Positions 53,469 through 63,626 are shown, numbered from the stretch's first letter. The stretch: 64,000 nt of DNA from an uncultured Bacteroides sp. (GCF_958445495.1 NZ_CAUCSQ010000021.1:14303-78302), one strand, 5' to 3'. The notes: a model not told the origin generated them from the letters alone. A program made the numbers and translations.

Positions 53469-54539
53469 ATGAGAAAAGCCCTAATATCAGGCATCACGGG
53501 GCAGGATGGCTCTTATCTTGCCGAGTTTCTTTTGCAAAAAGGCTATGAAGTCCACGGTATTCTCCGCCGTTCCTCTTCATTCAATACAGGACGTATCGAA
53601 CATTTATATTTTGATGAATGGGTACGTGACATGAAACAAAAACGTACAATCAATCTGCATTACGGGGACATGACAGATTCCAGTTCCCTGATTCGTATCA
53701 TCCAGCAGGTGCAACCCGATGAAATTTATAACTTGGCAGCTCAAAGCCATGTAAAAGTTTCATTTGATGTTCCGGAATACACTGCCGAAGCCGATGCCAT
53801 CGGTACGTTGCGCATGCTTGAAGCCGTACGTATTCTGGGATTGGAAAAGAAAACCCGCATTTACCAGGCTTCTACCTCCGAACTTTTCGGTAAAGTACAG
53901 GAAGTGCCACAAAAAGAAACAACACCGTTCTATCCTCGTTCTCCATACGGGGTGGCCAAACAATACGGTTTTTGGATTACTAAAAACTACCGTGAGAGTT
54001 ATGGAATGTTCGCCGTAAACGGTATCCTTTTTAATCATGAAAGCGAACGCCGGGGCGAAACGTTCGTAACCCGTAAGATAACTTTTGCCGCCGCCCGTAT
54101 CGCACAGGGTGAACAGGACAAATTGTATCTGGGTAACCTGAATGCACGCCGTGACTGGGGATATGCCAAAGATTATGTAGAATGCATGTGGTTGATGCTG
54201 CAACATGACGTACCGGAAGATTTCGTTATCGCTACGGGAGAAATGCACACAGTCCGCGAATTCGCAACGCTGGCTTTCAGGGAAGCAGGTATCGAACTCC
54301 GTTGGGAAGGTGAAGGCGTAAATGAGAAAGGTGTTGACGCTGTTACCGGAAAGACGTTGGTAGAAGTCGATTCCAAATATTTCCGACCGGCGGAAGTAGA
54401 ACAGTTGCTAGGCGACCCTACCAAAGCAAAAACATTGCTGGGCTGGAATCCCCGTAAGACTTCATTTGAAGAGTTGGTAAGCATTATGGTCCGCCATGAT
54501 ATGGAGAAGGTGAGACGCATGATTGCAAACAAACATTAA
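53469..54539 (+). CDS. gmd: GDP-mannose 4,6-dehydratase
   Basis: A 356-residue short-chain dehydratase that turns GDP-mannose into GDP-4-keto-6-deoxymannose. It has the NADP motif GITGQDGSYLAEFLL, active-site STSELFGKVQE, YxxxK in RSPYGVAKQYGFW, and the family stretch NGILFNHESERRGETFVTRKIT. It is followed by fcl after 85 bp; together they make GDP-L-fucose for capsule and glycoprotein fucosylation in Bacteroides, beside the salvage route through exogenous fucose. Confidence 0.97.
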   Translation: MRKALISGITGQDGSYLAEFLLQKGYEVHGILRRSSSFNTGRIEHLYFDEWVRDMKQKRTINLHYGDMTDSSSLIRIIQQVQPDEIYNLAAQSHVKVSFDVPEYTAEADAIGTLRMLEAVRILGLEKKTRIYQASTSELFGKVQEVPQKETTPFYPRSPYGVAKQYGFWITKNYRESYGMFAVNGILFNHESERRGETFVTRKITFAAARIAQGEQDKLYLGNLNARRDWGYAKDYVECMWLMLQHDVPEDFVIATGEMHTVREFATLAFREAGIELRWEGEGVNEKGVDAVTGKTLVEVDSKYFRPAEVEQLLGDPTKAKTLLGWNPRKTSFEELVSIMVRHDMEKVRRMIANKH

Positions 54540-54624
54540 ACAGTTCCCATGTACACTGAGGAAACTACGAGAAAATCTCTTATCATTTCTCTATTTCCTC
54601 TGTGCCGAATCTAAAAAAGGAAGA

Positions 54625-55695
54625 ATGGAAAAGAATGCGAAAATATACGTAGCAGGACATCACGGTCTCGTCGGCTCTGCTATCTGGAGAAATTTGCAGG
54701 AGAAAGGATATACCCGTCTTATAGGCCGTACACATAAAGAACTCGATTTGCTGGACGGTGTGGCTGTCCGCCGTTTTTTCGACGAAGAACAGCCGGAGTA
54801 TGTATTCCTTGCCGCCGCTTTTGTAGGAGGTATCATGGCAAACAGTATTTACCGCGCTGACTTTATTTACAAGAACCTGCAAATCCAACAAAATGTCATC
54901 GGAGAGAGTTTCCGTCATAATGTAAAAAAATTGCTTTTTCTCGGCAGTACATGTATTTATCCGCGTGACGCCGAACAACCGATGAAAGAGGAGGCATTGC
55001 TTACTTCTCCGTTGGAATATACCAATGAGCCGTATGCCATCGCAAAAATAGCGGGTCTGAAAATGTGTGAAAGTTTTAACTTACAATATGGCACGAACTA
55101 CATCGCGGTGATGCCGACCAACCTTTACGGACCGAACGACAACTTCGATTTGGAACGCAGCCACGTATTACCTGCTATGATTCGCAAGATTCATTTAGGA
55201 CATTGTCTGAAAGAAAACAATTGGGAGGCTGTTCGTAAAGATATGGACTTACGTCCTGTAGAAGGTATAAACGGGGACAGCCCGAAGAAGGAAATCCTGG
55301 CTATCTTAAATAAATACGGTATCAGTGATACGCAGGTGACATTATGGGGTACAGGCACTCCCCTTCGTGAATTCCTATGGAGTGAAGAGATGGCAGATGC
55401 CAGTGTATTTGTTATGGAGCACGTAAACTTCAAGGATATTTGCAAAGAAGGCTGTAAGGAGGTTCGCAACTGTCATATCAATATCGGGACGGGAAAAGAA
55501 ATTACAATCCGCCAACTTGCCGAATACATCGCTAAAACGGTCGGTTATCAAGGTAAACTGACTTTCGACAGCAATAAACCGGACGGTACAATGCGCAAGT
55601 TGACCGACCCTTCCAAATTGCACGCTTTGGGATGGCACCACAAAATCGATATTGAGGAAGGTGTACGAAAGATGTACGAATGGTACTTGAAATAA
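54625..55695 (+). CDS. fcl: GDP-L-fucose synthase
   Basis: A 356-residue epimerase/reductase from the ATG at 54625, preceded by AAGGAAG; the frame is open further upstream into gmd, but that part is not protein-like. The NADP motif GHHGLVGSAI (6-15), LFLGSTCIYPRDAEQPMKE, and the catalytic YxxxK in YAIAKIAGLKM are present. An insertion at about 205-240 (HCLKENNWEAVRKDMDLRPVEG) is common in Bacteroides homologues. It completes GDP-fucose synthesis started by Gmd. Confidence 0.96.
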   Translation: MEKNAKIYVAGHHGLVGSAIWRNLQEKGYTRLIGRTHKELDLLDGVAVRRFFDEEQPEYVFLAAAFVGGIMANSIYRADFIYKNLQIQQNVIGESFRHNVKKLLFLGSTCIYPRDAEQPMKEEALLTSPLEYTNEPYAIAKIAGLKMCESFNLQYGTNYIAVMPTNLYGPNDNFDLERSHVLPAMIRKIHLGHCLKENNWEAVRKDMDLRPVEGINGDSPKKEILAILNKYGISDTQVTLWGTGTPLREFLWSEEMADASVFVMEHVNFKDICKEGCKEVRNCHINIGTGKEITIRQLAEYIAKTVGYQGKLTFDSNKPDGTMRKLTDPSKLHALGWHHKIDIEEGVRKMYEWYLK

Positions 55696-55714
55696 AGAAT
55701 AAAACTGACCTACC

Positions 55715-55775
55715 AATATGCTATTAGCATAATTATTTTAGAGATGAAGATAATTTATCCGGCTAATAGCATATT
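55715..55775. terminator. 14-bp perfect inverted repeat after fcl
   Basis: AATATGCTATTAGC (55715-55728) and its exact complement (55762-55775) are separated by 33 A+T-rich bases. A bidirectional terminator for fcl is likely. Confidence 0.55.
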
Positions 55776-55861
55776 TCATACCTGCTACCGATTAATTTTC
55801 CTTCCTTACCTCCGTTTCCAAAAATTCTTCATAGTTAATTCTTCATTCTTAATTTAATTGC

Positions 55862-55869
55862 TATATTTG
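55862..55869 (+). promoter_or_regulatory. -7 element of the acyl-CoA synthetase gene
   Basis: TATATTTG, 30 bp before the ATG at 55900. No matching TTTG at -33. Confidence 0.4.
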
Positions 55870-55899
55870 CACAATTTAATACCAAATGTGCAAAAAACA

Positions 55900-57558
55900 A
55901 TGGAACAAAGTTTTATAGCTTACATTGAAAACAGTATCAAGAACAACTGGGACTTGGATGCCCTGACAGATTACAAGGGAGCCACCCTTCAGTATAAAGA
56001 TGTAGCCCGCAAAATCGAAAAACTCCATATAATTTTTGAAGAAAGTGGAATACGTAAAGGAGATAAGATTGCCGTATGCGGAAGAAACAGTTCCCATTGG
56101 GGGGTAACTTTCCTCGCGACGTTGACATACGGAGCAGTAATTGTTCCCATTCTTCATGAGTTTAAAGCAGATAACGTACATAATATCGTCAATCATTCCG
56201 AAGCCAAGCTCTTATTTGTAGGGGATATGGTTTGGGAAAACCTGAATGAAGCGGCAATGCCGTTACTGGAAGGTATTCTGATGATGAACGACTTTACTCT
56301 GCTGGTATCCCGTAGCGAACGGCTGACTCATGCACGTGAACATCTCAATGAAATGTTCGGTAAGAAATATCCGAAAAATTTCCGTAAAGAACATATTGAA
56401 TACCATAAAGATAAACCCGAAGAACTGGCTGTTATCAATTATACTTCCGGAACAACCAGCTATTCAAAGGGAGTCATGCTCCCTTACCGCAGTTTGTGGT
56501 CGAATACTAAATTCGCTTTCGAGGTACTGGAACTGGAAGCCGGGGATAAAATCGTATCCATGCTGCCTATGGCACACATGTACGGACTGGCTTTCGAATT
56601 CCTTTACGAATTTTCCGTCGGCTGCCACATTTATTTCCTCACCCGCATGCCGAGTCCGAAAATTATTTTCCAGGCATTCGAAGAAGTTAAGCCGAGTTTG
56701 ATTATAGCAGTACCGTTGATTATCGAAAAGATTATCAAGAAAAGTGTACTTCCTAAATTGGAAACTCCGGCTATGAAAATCTTATTAAAGGTTCCCATTA
56801 TCAATGATAAAATCAAAGCGACCGTACGTGAAGAAATGATTAAGGCCTTTGGCGGAAATTTCAAAGAAATTATCGTCGGAGGGGCGGCATTCAACCAAGA
56901 GGTGGAGCAGTTCCTGAAAATGATTGATTTCCCATACACGGTGGGATATGGAATGACGGAATGCGGACCAATCATCTGCTACGAGGATTGGAGGCGGTTC
57001 AAGCCGGGTTCATGTGGAAAAGCCGCACCGCGTATGGATGTGCGTGTCCTTTCTCCCGACCCGGAACATATAGTCGGCGAGATTGTCTGCAAAGGACCGA
57101 ATGTGATGCTGGGATATTACAAGAATGAAGAAGCGACACAGGAAGTGATAGATAAAGACGGTTGGTTGCATACAGGCGACCTTGCATTAATGGATGCCGA
57201 AGGCAATGTGACTATTAAAGGACGCAGCAAGAATTTATTGCTCAGCGCCAGCGGACAAAATATCTATCCGGAAGAAATAGAAGATAAATTAAATAACTTG
57301 CCTTACGTGGCTGAAAGCATAATCGTACAGCAAAATGAAAAACTTGTCGGACTTGTTTACCCTGATTTCGACGATGCTTTCGCCCACGGACTGAACAATG
57401 AGGATATCGAACGGGTTATGGAAGAAAACCGGGTAACATTGAATACCATGTTACCGGCGTACAGCCAGATTTCAAAAATGAAGATTTATCCGGAAGAATT
57501 TGAGAAAACGCCGAAAAAGAGTATCAAACGATATTTATATCAAGAAGCGAAAGGATAG
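55900..57558 (+). CDS. AMP-forming long-chain acyl-CoA synthetase family protein
   Basis: A 552-residue adenylate-forming enzyme from the ATG at 55900 (MEQSFIAYIENSIKNNWDLDAL). ATP-binding P-loop YTSGTTSYSKGVML (about 183-196), GYGMTECGP (motif with the conserved Glu), TGDLALMD (Asp for ribose) and the C-terminal hinge KGRSKNLLLSASGQNIYPEEIED with the terminal catalytic Lys region KTPKKSIKRY are present. It probably activates fatty acids for lipid synthesis. It stands immediately upstream of the repeat-rich surface protein gene. Confidence 0.92.
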   Translation: MEQSFIAYIENSIKNNWDLDALTDYKGATLQYKDVARKIEKLHIIFEESGIRKGDKIAVCGRNSSHWGVTFLATLTYGAVIVPILHEFKADNVHNIVNHSEAKLLFVGDMVWENLNEAAMPLLEGILMMNDFTLLVSRSERLTHAREHLNEMFGKKYPKNFRKEHIEYHKDKPEELAVINYTSGTTSYSKGVMLPYRSLWSNTKFAFEVLELEAGDKIVSMLPMAHMYGLAFEFLYEFSVGCHIYFLTRMPSPKIIFQAFEEVKPSLIIAVPLIIEKIIKKSVLPKLETPAMKILLKVPIINDKIKATVREEMIKAFGGNFKEIIVGGAAFNQEVEQFLKMIDFPYTVGYGMTECGPIICYEDWRRFKPGSCGKAAPRMDVRVLSPDPEHIVGEIVCKGPNVMLGYYKNEEATQEVIDKDGWLHTGDLALMDAEGNVTIKGRSKNLLLSASGQNIYPEEIEDKLNNLPYVAESIIVQQNEKLVGLVYPDFDDAFAHGLNNEDIERVMEENRVTLNTMLPAYSQISKMKIYPEEFEKTPKKSIKRYLYQEAKG

Positions 57559-57616
57559 AATTCGGTTTCAGCATCTTTTTTCACTCGAATCAAGAAAAAT
57601 GAAAATATATATAAGA

Positions 57617-58765
57617 ATGAAAATAAGAATAACAATACTCACGGCAGCTATTCTCATGGCTGCCGTTTGTTTGCCGGCACAGAATAAGAGTGCGGGTATC
57701 AATATCTCCATTTGGAAAGACATATGTACGCAACCGTATGACAGTACACAGACAACTTATGTAAATATCGGTTTCTTATCTACATTAAACCGCCTCAACG
57801 GAGTCGGCATCAATGCATTGGGAAGCGTAATACATGGTGATATGAACGGCGTACAGATTACCGGGCTCGCTAATCTGGCAGGAGGAACGATGAGGGGAGT
57901 GCAAATTGCAGGTATCAGTAATATTAGCGGCAACAATACCATAGGGCTTTCTACTGCCGGCTTAGTGAATATTACCGGTGACGGGACAAAAGGAGTAATT
58001 ATCGGTGGCCTTACCAACATAGGAGGAGACAACACGTCAGGAATAATGATGAGCGGTTTCATGAATGTGACGGGTAATATGGCTTCCGGATGCCAGCTTT
58101 CCGGTGCGGCTAATATCACAGGAGAGAGTTTTAACGGGGTGGTAACCTCCGGTCTTCTGAATGTGGTCGGTAAAGATATGAATGGTTTGCAAATTGCAGG
58201 TATCGCTAACATTACTGCCGATAAATTGAACGGCTTACAGGTAGCTTTGTGCAATTATGCGACCCAGGCCCGCGGTTTACAAATCGGTCTGGTCAATTAT
58301 TACAGGGAAGAAATGAAAGGATTACAACTCGGACTCGTGAATGCCAATCCCGACACGAAGGTGCAAATGATGATATACGGCGGCAATGTTACTCCTGCCA
58401 ATATCGGCGTGCGCTTTAAAAATCAGTTGTTTTATACAATCCTGGGAGTAGGTTCCATGTATCAAAACCTGGACGGCAAGTTTTCCGCCAATGTATCCTA
58501 TCGTGCCGGATTATCCCTTCCTGTGTATAAGGGACTCTCTGTCAGCGGAGATATCGGATATCAGCATATAGAAGCTTTTGACAATAAAAATGAAATAATC
58601 CCCCGTCGCCTTTATGCACTACAGGCCCGTATAAATCTGGAATACCAGTTTGCACCGAAATTCGGTATTTTCGCGACAGGCGGTTATGGCTTAACCAGAT
58701 TCTATCATAAATCCGGTAATTATGATAAAGGTGCGATTGTTGAAGCCGGGATTGTCCTTTTCTAA
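57617..58765 (+). CDS. repeat-rich surface protein (LA_2272-like repeats)
   Basis: A 382-residue secreted protein from the ATG at 57617 (an ATG at 57599 adds six residues). The signal peptide is ITILTAAILMAAVCLPAQ. Residues about 55-240 consist of some nine or ten imperfect repeats of roughly 20 residues with the pattern G-[MVL]-x-[IL]-[AS/T]-G-[LI/A]-x-N-[IV]-x-G (for example GVQITGLANLAGGTMRGVQIAG). These are like the LA_2272 surface repeats known from Leptospira and Bacteroidetes. The last 130 residues are alternating strands ending GAIVEAGIVLF, suggesting outer-membrane insertion. Role unknown. It starts 58 bp after the acyl-CoA synthetase gene. Confidence 0.75.
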   Translation: MKIRITILTAAILMAAVCLPAQNKSAGINISIWKDICTQPYDSTQTTYVNIGFLSTLNRLNGVGINALGSVIHGDMNGVQITGLANLAGGTMRGVQIAGISNISGNNTIGLSTAGLVNITGDGTKGVIIGGLTNIGGDNTSGIMMSGFMNVTGNMASGCQLSGAANITGESFNGVVTSGLLNVVGKDMNGLQIAGIANITADKLNGLQVALCNYATQARGLQIGLVNYYREEMKGLQLGLVNANPDTKVQMMIYGGNVTPANIGVRFKNQLFYTILGVGSMYQNLDGKFSANVSYRAGLSLPVYKGLSVSGDIGYQHIEAFDNKNEIIPRRLYALQARINLEYQFAPKFGIFATGGYGLTRFYHKSGNYDKGAIVEAGIVLF

Positions 58766-58843
58766 TCTGTTTCATCACAGAGTGATATGGTTTTTATAGG
58801 AGAGGTATTCTTTAATGATAATCCAACCATTGCCTTCCTGTAA

Positions 58844-58894
58844 AAAAGATATAAGGCTACTGATTCATTGCGAGTAAGTTGCCTTATATCTTTT
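58844..58894. terminator. 14-bp hairpin terminator
   Basis: AAAAGATATAAGGC (58844-58857) pairs with GCCTTATATCTTTT (58881-58894). A-rich before and T-rich after, so it can stop transcription from both sides. Confidence 0.65.
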
Positions 58895-59047
58895 ATTTTA
58901 TGAGTATCTCTCTATCCCCAAATAGAAGAAATAAAAAATGAAGAGCAAATAACCGTAAAAGGAACTTACTCTTCATTCGAATCTCAAAATGTGGAATTCA
59001 CTGAATCCCTAAAAAAATCCGTATTAATCTGTAGTGAAACGAAGTAA

Positions 59048-61042
59048 CTACACCTTTTCTTTAATCAACCCGGTACGATAGGCCACAAGCAATTTCTTCA
59101 AGTCCTGAATTTGTGTCACAAGCTCTTTTCCTTTATCGGTATCTTTCACCATCATACGCTGTGAATTAAATTCAAGAACAAAATTAGTAGACTTAATGTC
59201 CAATCCTTCTTCGATTGCCTTCTGACGTGACTGAAACGGCTCATGCTGTACAAGTTGCATGCCATGAGAATGATAAACAAGAGTATATCCTGCAATACCC
59301 GTCTCCGGCTGGTAAGCTTTTGAGAATCCGCCGTCTATAACGAAAAGCTTGCCGTTAGCTTTCATCGGTTGTTCACCTTTTATCGTTTTTACCGGCACAT
59401 GACCATTGATTATATGAGAATGAGGACCGGAAGCACCAAACTCTTCCAAGATTTTATCACAAATATCCTCCCGGTCACGTAATGTATAATAATATCCTTT
59501 TTTCTCTTTATGCAGCTCTTTGTCTTCTACAAAATAACGCTCAAAAGTTGCCATTTTGTCCTTATCGAACAAAGGAGCCTCCGGACCACACCACATATAC
59601 CAGATATAATCCATAGCAAACTCCTTATCTTCTTCACCTTCTTCATCAAAATAGGCGGTACGAATCAACTGGTCGGCTTTATCCAGCAACTTACGCCCCC
59701 AATATTCCTTGCCACGTATCTTAACGTGTTTAAAACTGCCATCCTCATTCAAAGGAACAGAAGCATGGTACAGAAGATTCGAATTAGAAACCAGATACAT
59801 CCCACCATACGTAAACAGGCAGCGCATATGCTTCTTCAATTTCTCACTATTCATAAACGAATAATGAATCTTATCTACCAATTCACGTTCTTCATCCGTC
59901 AGGCGGTAAGGGTCGGCAGGATTTACCGTCGGGAAGTTCGTATCACGCAGAGCATATTCTTTCCCCTCATATACAAAAACGCCACGTTCGAAATCTATCT
60001 TTTCCAAAAGCTTCCGATTTGCCATTCCAAATTCAGGACGACGGTCAATAATCTCAGCTTCCAGCTTGAACTGGATAATGGTAATCGCTTTATGCATCTG
60101 AGTAATCAGACGCAGAGTTTTCTCATTATAATGAGTATCGGCAAAATTCATTTTCGGCATAAAAATCGTACAAGGATCATCAGCATAAGTATCCATTGCA
60201 AAAGTTGCCAACGGAAGCAGATTGATTCCATAACCGTCTTCAAGCGTTCCCAAATTGCCGTAACGCATAGACATGCGAATCACATTGGCAATGCAACTGT
60301 CATTGCCGGAAGCAGCCCCCATCCAAAGAATATCATGGTTTCCCCATTGAATATCAAAATTATGATAATTGCATAAAGTATCCATGATAATATGCGCACC
60401 GGGTCCACGGTCATAAATATCCCCTACGATATGAAGAGAATCAATTGTCAGCCGTTGAATCAGGTTACACATTGCAATGATAAAATCATCCGCCCGCTTT
60501 GTAGATATAATTGTACTGATAATTACATTGATATAAGCATGTTTATTCGGCTCAATGGAAGATTCATGCAACAATTCCTGAATGATATAGGAGAACTCGG
60601 ACGGTAATGATTTACGAACTTTAGAACGGGTGTATTTGGAAGAAACATTCTGGCATACCTTCACCAATTGGTTTAAAGTAATCAGATACCAGTCGTCCAA
60701 ATCTTTTTCGCGTGCCTTCACCAATTGAAGTTTCTCTTCAGGATAGTAAATCAGTGTGCAGAGTTCTTTTTTCTCCGCCTCACGAAGAGTATTACCGAAT
60801 ATCTCGGCTACTTTGCGCTTTACCGCACCGGAGGCATTTTTCAGTACATGTTGAAAAGCCTCATATTCGCCATGTACATCTGTCAGAAAATGTTCAGTTC
60901 CTTTAGGCAGATTCAGTATAGCCTCCAGATTAATAATTTCCGTACTTGCATCGGCAATAGTAGGAAAACTTCGGGAAAGTAGCTGGAGGTAACGGAGATC
61001 ACCCATAATACTTTCAGGAGTTATGTTACTTTGAGCAGTCAT
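59048..61042 (-). CDS. fbp: fructose-1,6-bisphosphatase, class III
   Basis: A 664-residue gluconeogenic phosphatase of the class III type, from the ATG at 61042 (MTAQSNITPESIMGDLRYLQLLSRSFP). Metal-binding motifs of the calcineurin-like fold are clear: VDGEY-like TDVHGEYEAFQHVL, GDIYDRGPGAHIIMD, QWGNHDILWMGAASGN and IINGHVPVKTIKGEQP. It hydrolyses fructose 1,6-bisphosphate to fructose 6-phosphate. Class III enzymes are typical of Bacillota and Bacteroidetes. The gene stands alone. Confidence 0.95.
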   Translation of the reverse strand: MTAQSNITPESIMGDLRYLQLLSRSFPTIADASTEIINLEAILNLPKGTEHFLTDVHGEYEAFQHVLKNASGAVKRKVAEIFGNTLREAEKKELCTLIYYPEEKLQLVKAREKDLDDWYLITLNQLVKVCQNVSSKYTRSKVRKSLPSEFSYIIQELLHESSIEPNKHAYINVIISTIISTKRADDFIIAMCNLIQRLTIDSLHIVGDIYDRGPGAHIIMDTLCNYHNFDIQWGNHDILWMGAASGNDSCIANVIRMSMRYGNLGTLEDGYGINLLPLATFAMDTYADDPCTIFMPKMNFADTHYNEKTLRLITQMHKAITIIQFKLEAEIIDRRPEFGMANRKLLEKIDFERGVFVYEGKEYALRDTNFPTVNPADPYRLTDEERELVDKIHYSFMNSEKLKKHMRCLFTYGGMYLVSNSNLLYHASVPLNEDGSFKHVKIRGKEYWGRKLLDKADQLIRTAYFDEEGEEDKEFAMDYIWYMWCGPEAPLFDKDKMATFERYFVEDKELHKEKKGYYYTLRDREDICDKILEEFGASGPHSHIINGHVPVKTIKGEQPMKANGKLFVIDGGFSKAYQPETGIAGYTLVYHSHGMQLVQHEPFQSRQKAIEEGLDIKSTNFVLEFNSQRMMVKDTDKGKELVTQIQDLKKLLVAYRTGLIKEKV

Positions 61043-61184
61043 TTTATATGCTATTTTATCATTTACCACTTACACTTATTTATCGGCAGATTCCAATTTA
61101 TTATCTTTCTCCCAACTTCAATAGCCGGATTAGTCGCAATAAATATAGTACTTTTCATGCAATCTGCCTATTATTTTTCAAAAT

Positions 61185-62849
61185 TCAATTCAACAAGAAC
61201 ATTAACAGTACTTGTGCGATAATCACTCGCAAAAACATACACAACGGATAAACCGTAGCATAAGCGACCGAAGGATTGTCACCCAGTATCGTATCATTCG
61301 CATAATTCAGCGCCATCGGATTTGCCATACTCCCGCATAACATTCCGGAGACACTGCCAAAATCTATTTTCATTACCTTAAAGGCTAAAATTCCGACCAA
61401 CACTGTCGGAATAATCGTTAATCCCGCTCCCAAGGCAATCCACAACAGCCCTTCCGGACGGAATACCGTATCAAAAAAATGGGCTCCGGCATCCAGCCCC
61501 AAACAAGCCAAATACATGGAAAGCCCTAAAGCGCGCAACATCAGATTTGCACTACGGGTAGTATAAGTAATCATGTGTATCCGCGGTCCGAATGTTCCTA
61601 AAAGGATACCCACGATAATTGGTCCACCGGCCAATCCCAACATTACCGGACTACTGACACCCGGAATGGAGAACGGGATAGCTCCCAACGCCAATCCCAA
61701 AACAATGCCGATAAATATTACAACAAGGTTCGGTTCTTTCAAACTCTTCACTGCATTTCCTAATACTTTCTCTACATTCTGAATAGCAGCGGCCTCCCCT
61801 ACCACTGTCAAGCGGTCGCCCAGTTGAAGCACCAATCCCGGAGTAGCGAGCAATTGCACACCCGAACGATAAACACGGCTGATATTAATGCCGTAATGAT
61901 TTCTCAAACGAAGCGAACCGAGTTTCTTTCCATTCAGTTCGGGACGGGTTACAACAATACGTTGTGAAATAAGTTCACTGTCAATAGCATTCCAGTCAAT
62001 ATCTTCCTTATTCCAATCCGTGTTTTCCTGTTCTCCAAAAAGAACAGTCAAGGCCAGAGCATCTTTTTCTGCCGTAATGACAAGCAAGCGGTCACCTTCT
62101 TTCAATACTTTGTCAGAAGTCGGGATGCTGACATGCCCGTCACGCCACAAACGGGAAATAACAAACTTCGGGTAGCTCATGTGAGCTATATCTTTGATAC
62201 TTTTATTAAAAATAGCCGGATTATGCACCTGGAATGCCGCAATATAAGTTTTGTTCGCATCGTCTTTCTCTTTTATCTCCAAATCTTCCTTACGAACCAA
62301 TAGTTTACGGATAAGTAACACGGCAAGAATTACTCCGACTACTCCCATCGGATATGCAACGGCACATCCCAAAGCCGGAGTACTGCTATTCATTCCCATT
62401 TGTTTTAATGTCTGCTGGGCAGCACCCAATGCCGGCGTATTCGTCGTTGCTCCACAAAGGATACCAACCATATCAGGAAGCGATACTCCCGTTACATAAC
62501 TGGCAACTACTGTTAATAAGGTTCCCAAAAGTATTACTCCCAGTCCCAATAGATTCAATGTCACACCACCTTTTCGGAAAGAACTGAAAAAACCCGGACC
62601 GACTTGCAACCCTAAAGAATAAACAAAGATAACCAAACCGAAACTTTCTGCATAATTCAACATTTGCGAATCAACCGAAAGCCCTAAATGCCCGGCCAGA
62701 ATACCTGCAAAAAAAACGAAAGTGACTCCCAAGGAGACCCCCCAGAAATGTATTCTTCCCAATCCCAGACCTATTGCAGAAATCAATGAAAGAACCACAA
62801 CAGCCTGTAAGGCCGAATGTTCAAGAAATAGACCAGATAACCATTCCAT
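61185..62849 (-). CDS. AspT/YidE/YbjL-family putative transporter with two RCK_C domains
   Basis: A 554-residue inner-membrane protein of the AspT (AAEx) family. Two homologous sets of about five helices (about 5-175 and 375-554; each with the duplication motif DMVGILCGATTNTPALGAAQQ / VSGMLCGSMANPMALNYAND) flank two TrkA-C (RCK_C) domains (about 205-285 and 290-375; EGDRLLVITAEKDAL and LGDRLTVVGEAAAI). Family members exchange amino acids or dicarboxylates such as aspartate/alanine. The substrate cannot be read from sequence. It has a consensus promoter. Confidence 0.9.
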   Translation of the reverse strand: MEWLSGLFLEHSALQAVVVLSLISAIGLGLGRIHFWGVSLGVTFVFFAGILAGHLGLSVDSQMLNYAESFGLVIFVYSLGLQVGPGFFSSFRKGGVTLNLLGLGVILLGTLLTVVASYVTGVSLPDMVGILCGATTNTPALGAAQQTLKQMGMNSSTPALGCAVAYPMGVVGVILAVLLIRKLLVRKEDLEIKEKDDANKTYIAAFQVHNPAIFNKSIKDIAHMSYPKFVISRLWRDGHVSIPTSDKVLKEGDRLLVITAEKDALALTVLFGEQENTDWNKEDIDWNAIDSELISQRIVVTRPELNGKKLGSLRLRNHYGINISRVYRSGVQLLATPGLVLQLGDRLTVVGEAAAIQNVEKVLGNAVKSLKEPNLVVIFIGIVLGLALGAIPFSIPGVSSPVMLGLAGGPIIVGILLGTFGPRIHMITYTTRSANLMLRALGLSMYLACLGLDAGAHFFDTVFRPEGLLWIALGAGLTIIPTVLVGILAFKVMKIDFGSVSGMLCGSMANPMALNYANDTILGDNPSVAYATVYPLCMFLRVIIAQVLLMFLLN

Positions 62850-62872
62850 GTATATAATAAACTAATAGGGCG

Positions 62873-62903
62873 CAAAGATAAAAACTATTTAGTCCCGTTC
62901 AAA
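62873..62903 (-). promoter_or_regulatory. promoter of the AspT-family transporter gene
   Basis: Minus strand: TTTG (62903-62900), 19 bp, TATCTTTG (62880-62873). Perfect match; start codon at 62849. Confidence 0.7.
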
Positions 62904-63087
62904 ACTTTTAAGCTTTCATTTCGTGCCCTATTTATACCCAAATTTTGTATCCTGAAACTTCACCGGCAATCTTTTACCTTTTTACTTGCCGTTCCGCTAT
63001 GAATGCCCGGCATATTCTTGTCTTTTCCTTTCTACTTTCTTTTTACCTGTACCTTCTTAATTATCATTCCATCACTCGCTTTACTAC

Positions 63088-63531
63088 TTATCTTCCCATA
63101 AATTCCACATAGTTGTTTCGTCCGTCCAAATAACCGGTCAGTCTGTTTCCTCCAAGATACACATCGTCTAAATAGGAAACATCGTTCGGACCGTAAGACA
63201 TCCGGATGGATGTCTGTGCATAATTTTCCCAACTCCAACGAAATCCATACTCGTATTCATCTACAATCCCGTTTGGATACTCCACCCGTATATAATCAAT
63301 CCCTGTACGGTCCAAGAAGAAATCCAGTTCCTGCCGGCAACGATTACCGTCCATATCCCAATAGTAACTCACCCATGTGCGGCTACACAATTCCGATGAA
63401 CGGGCATAGTATCCGCCGCCAATATTATCATCATCATAAAAGCTGTCAATTTCCACTTCACAAGAAACAAGGCTAACCATCATCACAGCCATTAAGGTTA
63501 AACTGAAGTATTTGAACACATTCGTTTTCAT
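63088..63531 (-). CDS. small secreted lipoprotein of unknown function
   Basis: A 147-residue protein with a lipoprotein signal (lipobox VSLVSC, Cys24). The mature part is rich in Tyr, Asp, Gly and Trp, with pattern SSELCSRTWVSYYWDMDGNRCRQELDFFLDRTG and a repeated hydrophobic-strand character, as in a small lipocalin-like or beta-sandwich protein. I do not recognise the family with certainty. Two further Cys (about 49 and 64) could form a disulfide. A -7 element TACTTTTG (complement of 63587-63594) stands 56 bp upstream. Confidence 0.75.
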   Translation of the reverse strand: MKTNVFKYFSLTLMAVMMVSLVSCEVEIDSFYDDDNIGGGYYARSSELCSRTWVSYYWDMDGNRCRQELDFFLDRTGIDYIRVEYPNGIVDEYEYGFRWSWENYAQTSIRMSYGPNDVSYLDDVYLGGNRLTGYLDGRNNYVEFMGR

Positions 63532-63586
63532 AATTCCTTTATTTTTTTATGATTTGCCATTTTATATCATTTATCTTTCGATGGAA

Positions 63587-63594
63587 CAAAAGTA
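63587..63594 (-). promoter_or_regulatory. -7 element of the lipoprotein gene
   Basis: Minus strand TACTTTTG (63594-63587). No TTTG at the proper distance. Confidence 0.4.
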
Positions 63595-63626
63595 AAAAAT
63601 GATTTTTCCCCATAAAACTGAAAACT

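Noticed and set aside
59510..60376. 288-codon open frame on the plus strand
   Set aside because: Antisense to the class III fructose-bisphosphatase gene.
61070..61184. Small gene between fbp and the AspT-family transporter
   Set aside because: Open frames here are short, A+T-rich and antisense to the flanking genes; nothing conserved is visible.
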